A DNA stretch of 64,000 nucleotides, taken from NCBI RefSeq assembly GCF_040253635.1, contig NZ_JBEJGX010000003.1, positions 4,365,501 to 4,429,500 on the forward strand, written 5' to 3'. Under the pieces are notes generated by a model, which worked only from the letters and a program-made list of their open reading frames with translations, had not been told where the DNA came from and did no database searches. Source of the DNA: Streptomyces sp. Edi2 (GTDB lineage Bacteria; Actinomycetota; Actinomycetes; Streptomycetales; Streptomycetaceae). The stretch's first letter is position 1, and each line of letters begins with the position of its first letter. Shown here piece after piece: positions 62,485 to 64,000 of this stretch. A program made the position numbers and the translations under genes.

Positions 62485-63251
62485 GCGCCCACATCTCCCG
62501 TCACCCTCGATAAGGGTTCTTGCCTTCTTCCGGCCGCCTAAGGCACAACGGGCGGCTCTGGACAATGGTCACCGGAGAAGACGGGCACACCTGCCCATCG
62601 GATACGTGAGCGACTCACTTCTTACCCAGCTCTTGCCACATCGTTTCCGTGGCGTGATGTGGGCGGGCCGGAACCGGTGCCGTGGGCGGGCCCGGAGAGC
62701 GGTGCCGTGGCCGGGCGGCACCAACGCGCCTACCCCGTCCGTCCCTTGCGACGCAGGCCGCTCCGCACGGCCTGGTGCCCTGAGCGGCGGAACGGGGCGA
62801 GTCGGGAGCCGCCTGTGCGGATCCGGGCGGGCGAGGCGAGGCGGGGCGGGAGCCGGTGCGCGGATCCGGGCGGGCGGTGCGTACCGTCGGGCAGCGAGTA
62901 CGGACATGTCGAGCTGGTGAGTACGGACCGTCGGGGCAGTCGGTGCGCGGCCGTCGGGCGGTGGGTACGTCCCGGCAGGGCGGCTCGTACGGACTGCGGG
63001 GAGGTTTTGTGGACGGCCGAGGAGAAGGTGCGGACGACCGGACCACCTCGTACGCAGGGCGAACGCTCCCGGGCCGCGCCGGCTGAAACCATCGGCCTCC
63101 GCAACACCCCCGGATGGCCCACCGCACAAGGCGCGGGGTCCCACGATGAGGCCGGTGTCGGCGGCTACCCTTACGTATCCGTCCTGGTCAGGGACATGTC
63201 CGCGCTTCACGGACATACGCCGCACCCACCACACGCAAGAGAGGTTCGCCG
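62485..63251. other. 767-bp intergenic region with GC-rich direct repeats
   Basis: Long overlapping open frames occur on both strands but all are low-complexity Arg/Pro/Ser translations, so I call no gene. gcggatccgggcgggcg is duplicated at 62817 and 62860. A TA-rich patch near 63168-63185 may hold the promoter of the gene at 63252. Confidence 0.55.
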
Positions 63252-64000
63252 ATGGGCATTCGGAGTCTGCTGCGCAACGCTTTCGGTCGCTCCAAGGCGA
63301 CCCGTGAAGAAACCGGCGCGGCCCCGAGCGGCGCCGACAAGCCGGAGTCCGCGACCATCCCGGAGGCTCGCGAAGAGTCCACCCCGGCCGCCGCCCCCGA
63401 AGCCGAGGTCCCGGCCGCACGGACCGCCCCCACGGAGAGCCCCGACACGGACCCGGCTCCGGCTCCGGCGCCGACGACCGCGACGCTGCCGGCACAGGGC
63501 GGCCGCGCGGACCGGGGAGACCGGGCGGACCGGGGAGACCGGGCAGCGGAGATCTCCGCGGTGCGGGAGGACAAGGCTGGTGCCGACGTCGAGCCGCAGG
63601 CCGACGCCAATGGCGATGCCGATACGGATGCGGACGCCGATGCCGGTGCACCCGCGACGACCGAGCCGTCCACCGCGGAAGCGGCCCCGGCTGCCACCCC
63701 GACCGCTTCCGACCCGGTCTCCGACCTGGTGAGCCAGGCCTTCGACAAGCCGGAGCCCGTGGCGGAGACCGAGCCTGCAGTTGCCGAGACCGAGGCCGAG
63801 CCGACGGCCGAGCCTGCGGTGGCGGCCGAGCCGACGGGCGAGCCGGCGGTGAAGGTCGTCGTGGAGCCTGCGGACAAGGCAGTTGCCGAGACTGCAGTTG
63901 CCGACACCGTGTCAGAGGCCGAGACAGAGACCGAGCCGCCCGTGGCAGAGGTGGCGGCAGCGCCGGAGGCCACGCCCGAGCCGGAAGAGAAGCCTGAGGA
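63252..64000 (+). CDS. Acidic Pro/Ala/Glu-rich protein, N-terminal part (runs off the right edge)
   Basis: 249 residues are visible with no stop. It starts MGIRSLLRNAFGRSKATREE, a short basic amphipathic segment that could touch the membrane, then becomes highly acidic and disordered, with RADRGD repeats (~94-107), an Asp-rich DADADADAG-like block and many AE/TE/PE dipeptides. The ribosome-binding site is AGAGAGG. The functional domain, if any, lies beyond the window, so no function is assigned. Confidence 0.8.
   Translation, partial: MGIRSLLRNAFGRSKATREETGAAPSGADKPESATIPEAREESTPAAAPEAEVPAARTAPTESPDTDPAPAPAPTTATLPAQGGRADRGDRADRGDRAAEISAVREDKAGADVEPQADANGDADTDADADAGAPATTEPSTAEAAPAATPTASDPVSDLVSQAFDKPEPVAETEPAVAETEAEPTAEPAVAAEPTGEPAVKVVVEPADKAVAETAVADTVSEAETETEPPVAEVAAAPEATPEPEEKPE

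Noticed and set aside
62569..63732. Long open frames on both strands right of the esterase gene
   Set aside because: Translations are Arg/Pro/Ser-rich low-complexity typical of shadow frames in GC-rich DNA. The plus-strand frame overlaps the well-supported gene at 63252 in another frame.

Overview
The window is high-GC actinobacterial DNA, almost certainly a Streptomyces chromosome. Codon use is strongly G/C at third positions, rare TTA (bldA-type) leucine codons stand out, and families typical of the genus are present (DUF397/XRE-DUF5753, DUF1707, LCP, DUF1876, TerD). Three perfect ParB-binding parS palindromes (26516, 56531, 56624) and one single-mismatch copy (24597) suggest the segment lies in the chromosome core, within reach of oriC.

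Region 1 (1-24425) is a biosynthetic cluster for a lipidated class III lanthipeptide, most like the lipolanthines (microvionin, goadvionin). Three tandem 28-residue precursor genes (5507-5984) end in an eight-residue Ser-Thr-Val/Ile-Ser-Gly-Gly-Cys-type core. They follow a LanKC synthetase and a GNAT acyltransferase, with a FabF-type ketosynthase at the head of the same minus-strand operon. Further lipid-chain genes lie to the right: a ThDP enzyme plus aldehyde dehydrogenase (candidate starter-unit supply), an ACP, an InhA/FabI-type enoyl reductase, a hot-dog dehydratase and an AMP-forming acyl ligase. Two PPTase-like proteins with eroded metal-binding motifs sit near the two ends. A histidine kinase/response regulator pair, two paralogous XRE-TPR regulators and an orphan ABC-2 permease complete the cluster. 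No HFCD-type cysteine decarboxylase is visible, so labionin versus avionin remains open. Arrays of TGAC/GTCA boxes phased at 10-11 bp occur in the four main cluster promoter regions, and TTA codons mark the kinase, response regulator, synthetase, ligase, DUF1707 and right-hand PPTase-like genes.

Region 2 (24426-33546) is housekeeping and stress-related. It holds an in-frame ABC-ATPase/response-regulator chimera (a probable deletion scar), a desaturase operon, a TerD protein, a BlaI/M56 pair flanked by two TCTACA-N4-TGTAGA operators, an LCP cell-wall ligase and a DUF1876 protein.

Region 3 (33547-50170) is a cobalamin (corrin ring) locus: cobN under a cobalamin riboswitch, then cobG, cobH, a cobI-cobJ fusion, cobK, cbiD, cobM and cobL. 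CobG and CobN are of the oxygen-dependent type while CbiD is of the anaerobic type. Interrupting it are a HicB/RHH/PIN toxin-antitoxin operon with a 34-bp perfect palindrome, an XRE-DUF397 pair, a secreted protein and an orphan Gly-Gly-leader peptide.

Region 4 (50263-64000) carries a small membrane protein, a CDF metal exporter, secreted and membrane proteins, an NADP-dependent oxidoreductase, an OpuC-type osmoprotectant ABC transporter split into convergent units around two parS sites, a polysaccharide deacetylase, a VanZ-like protein, a membrane-anchored esterase, and the start of an acidic Pro/Ala/Glu-rich protein that runs off the right edge.
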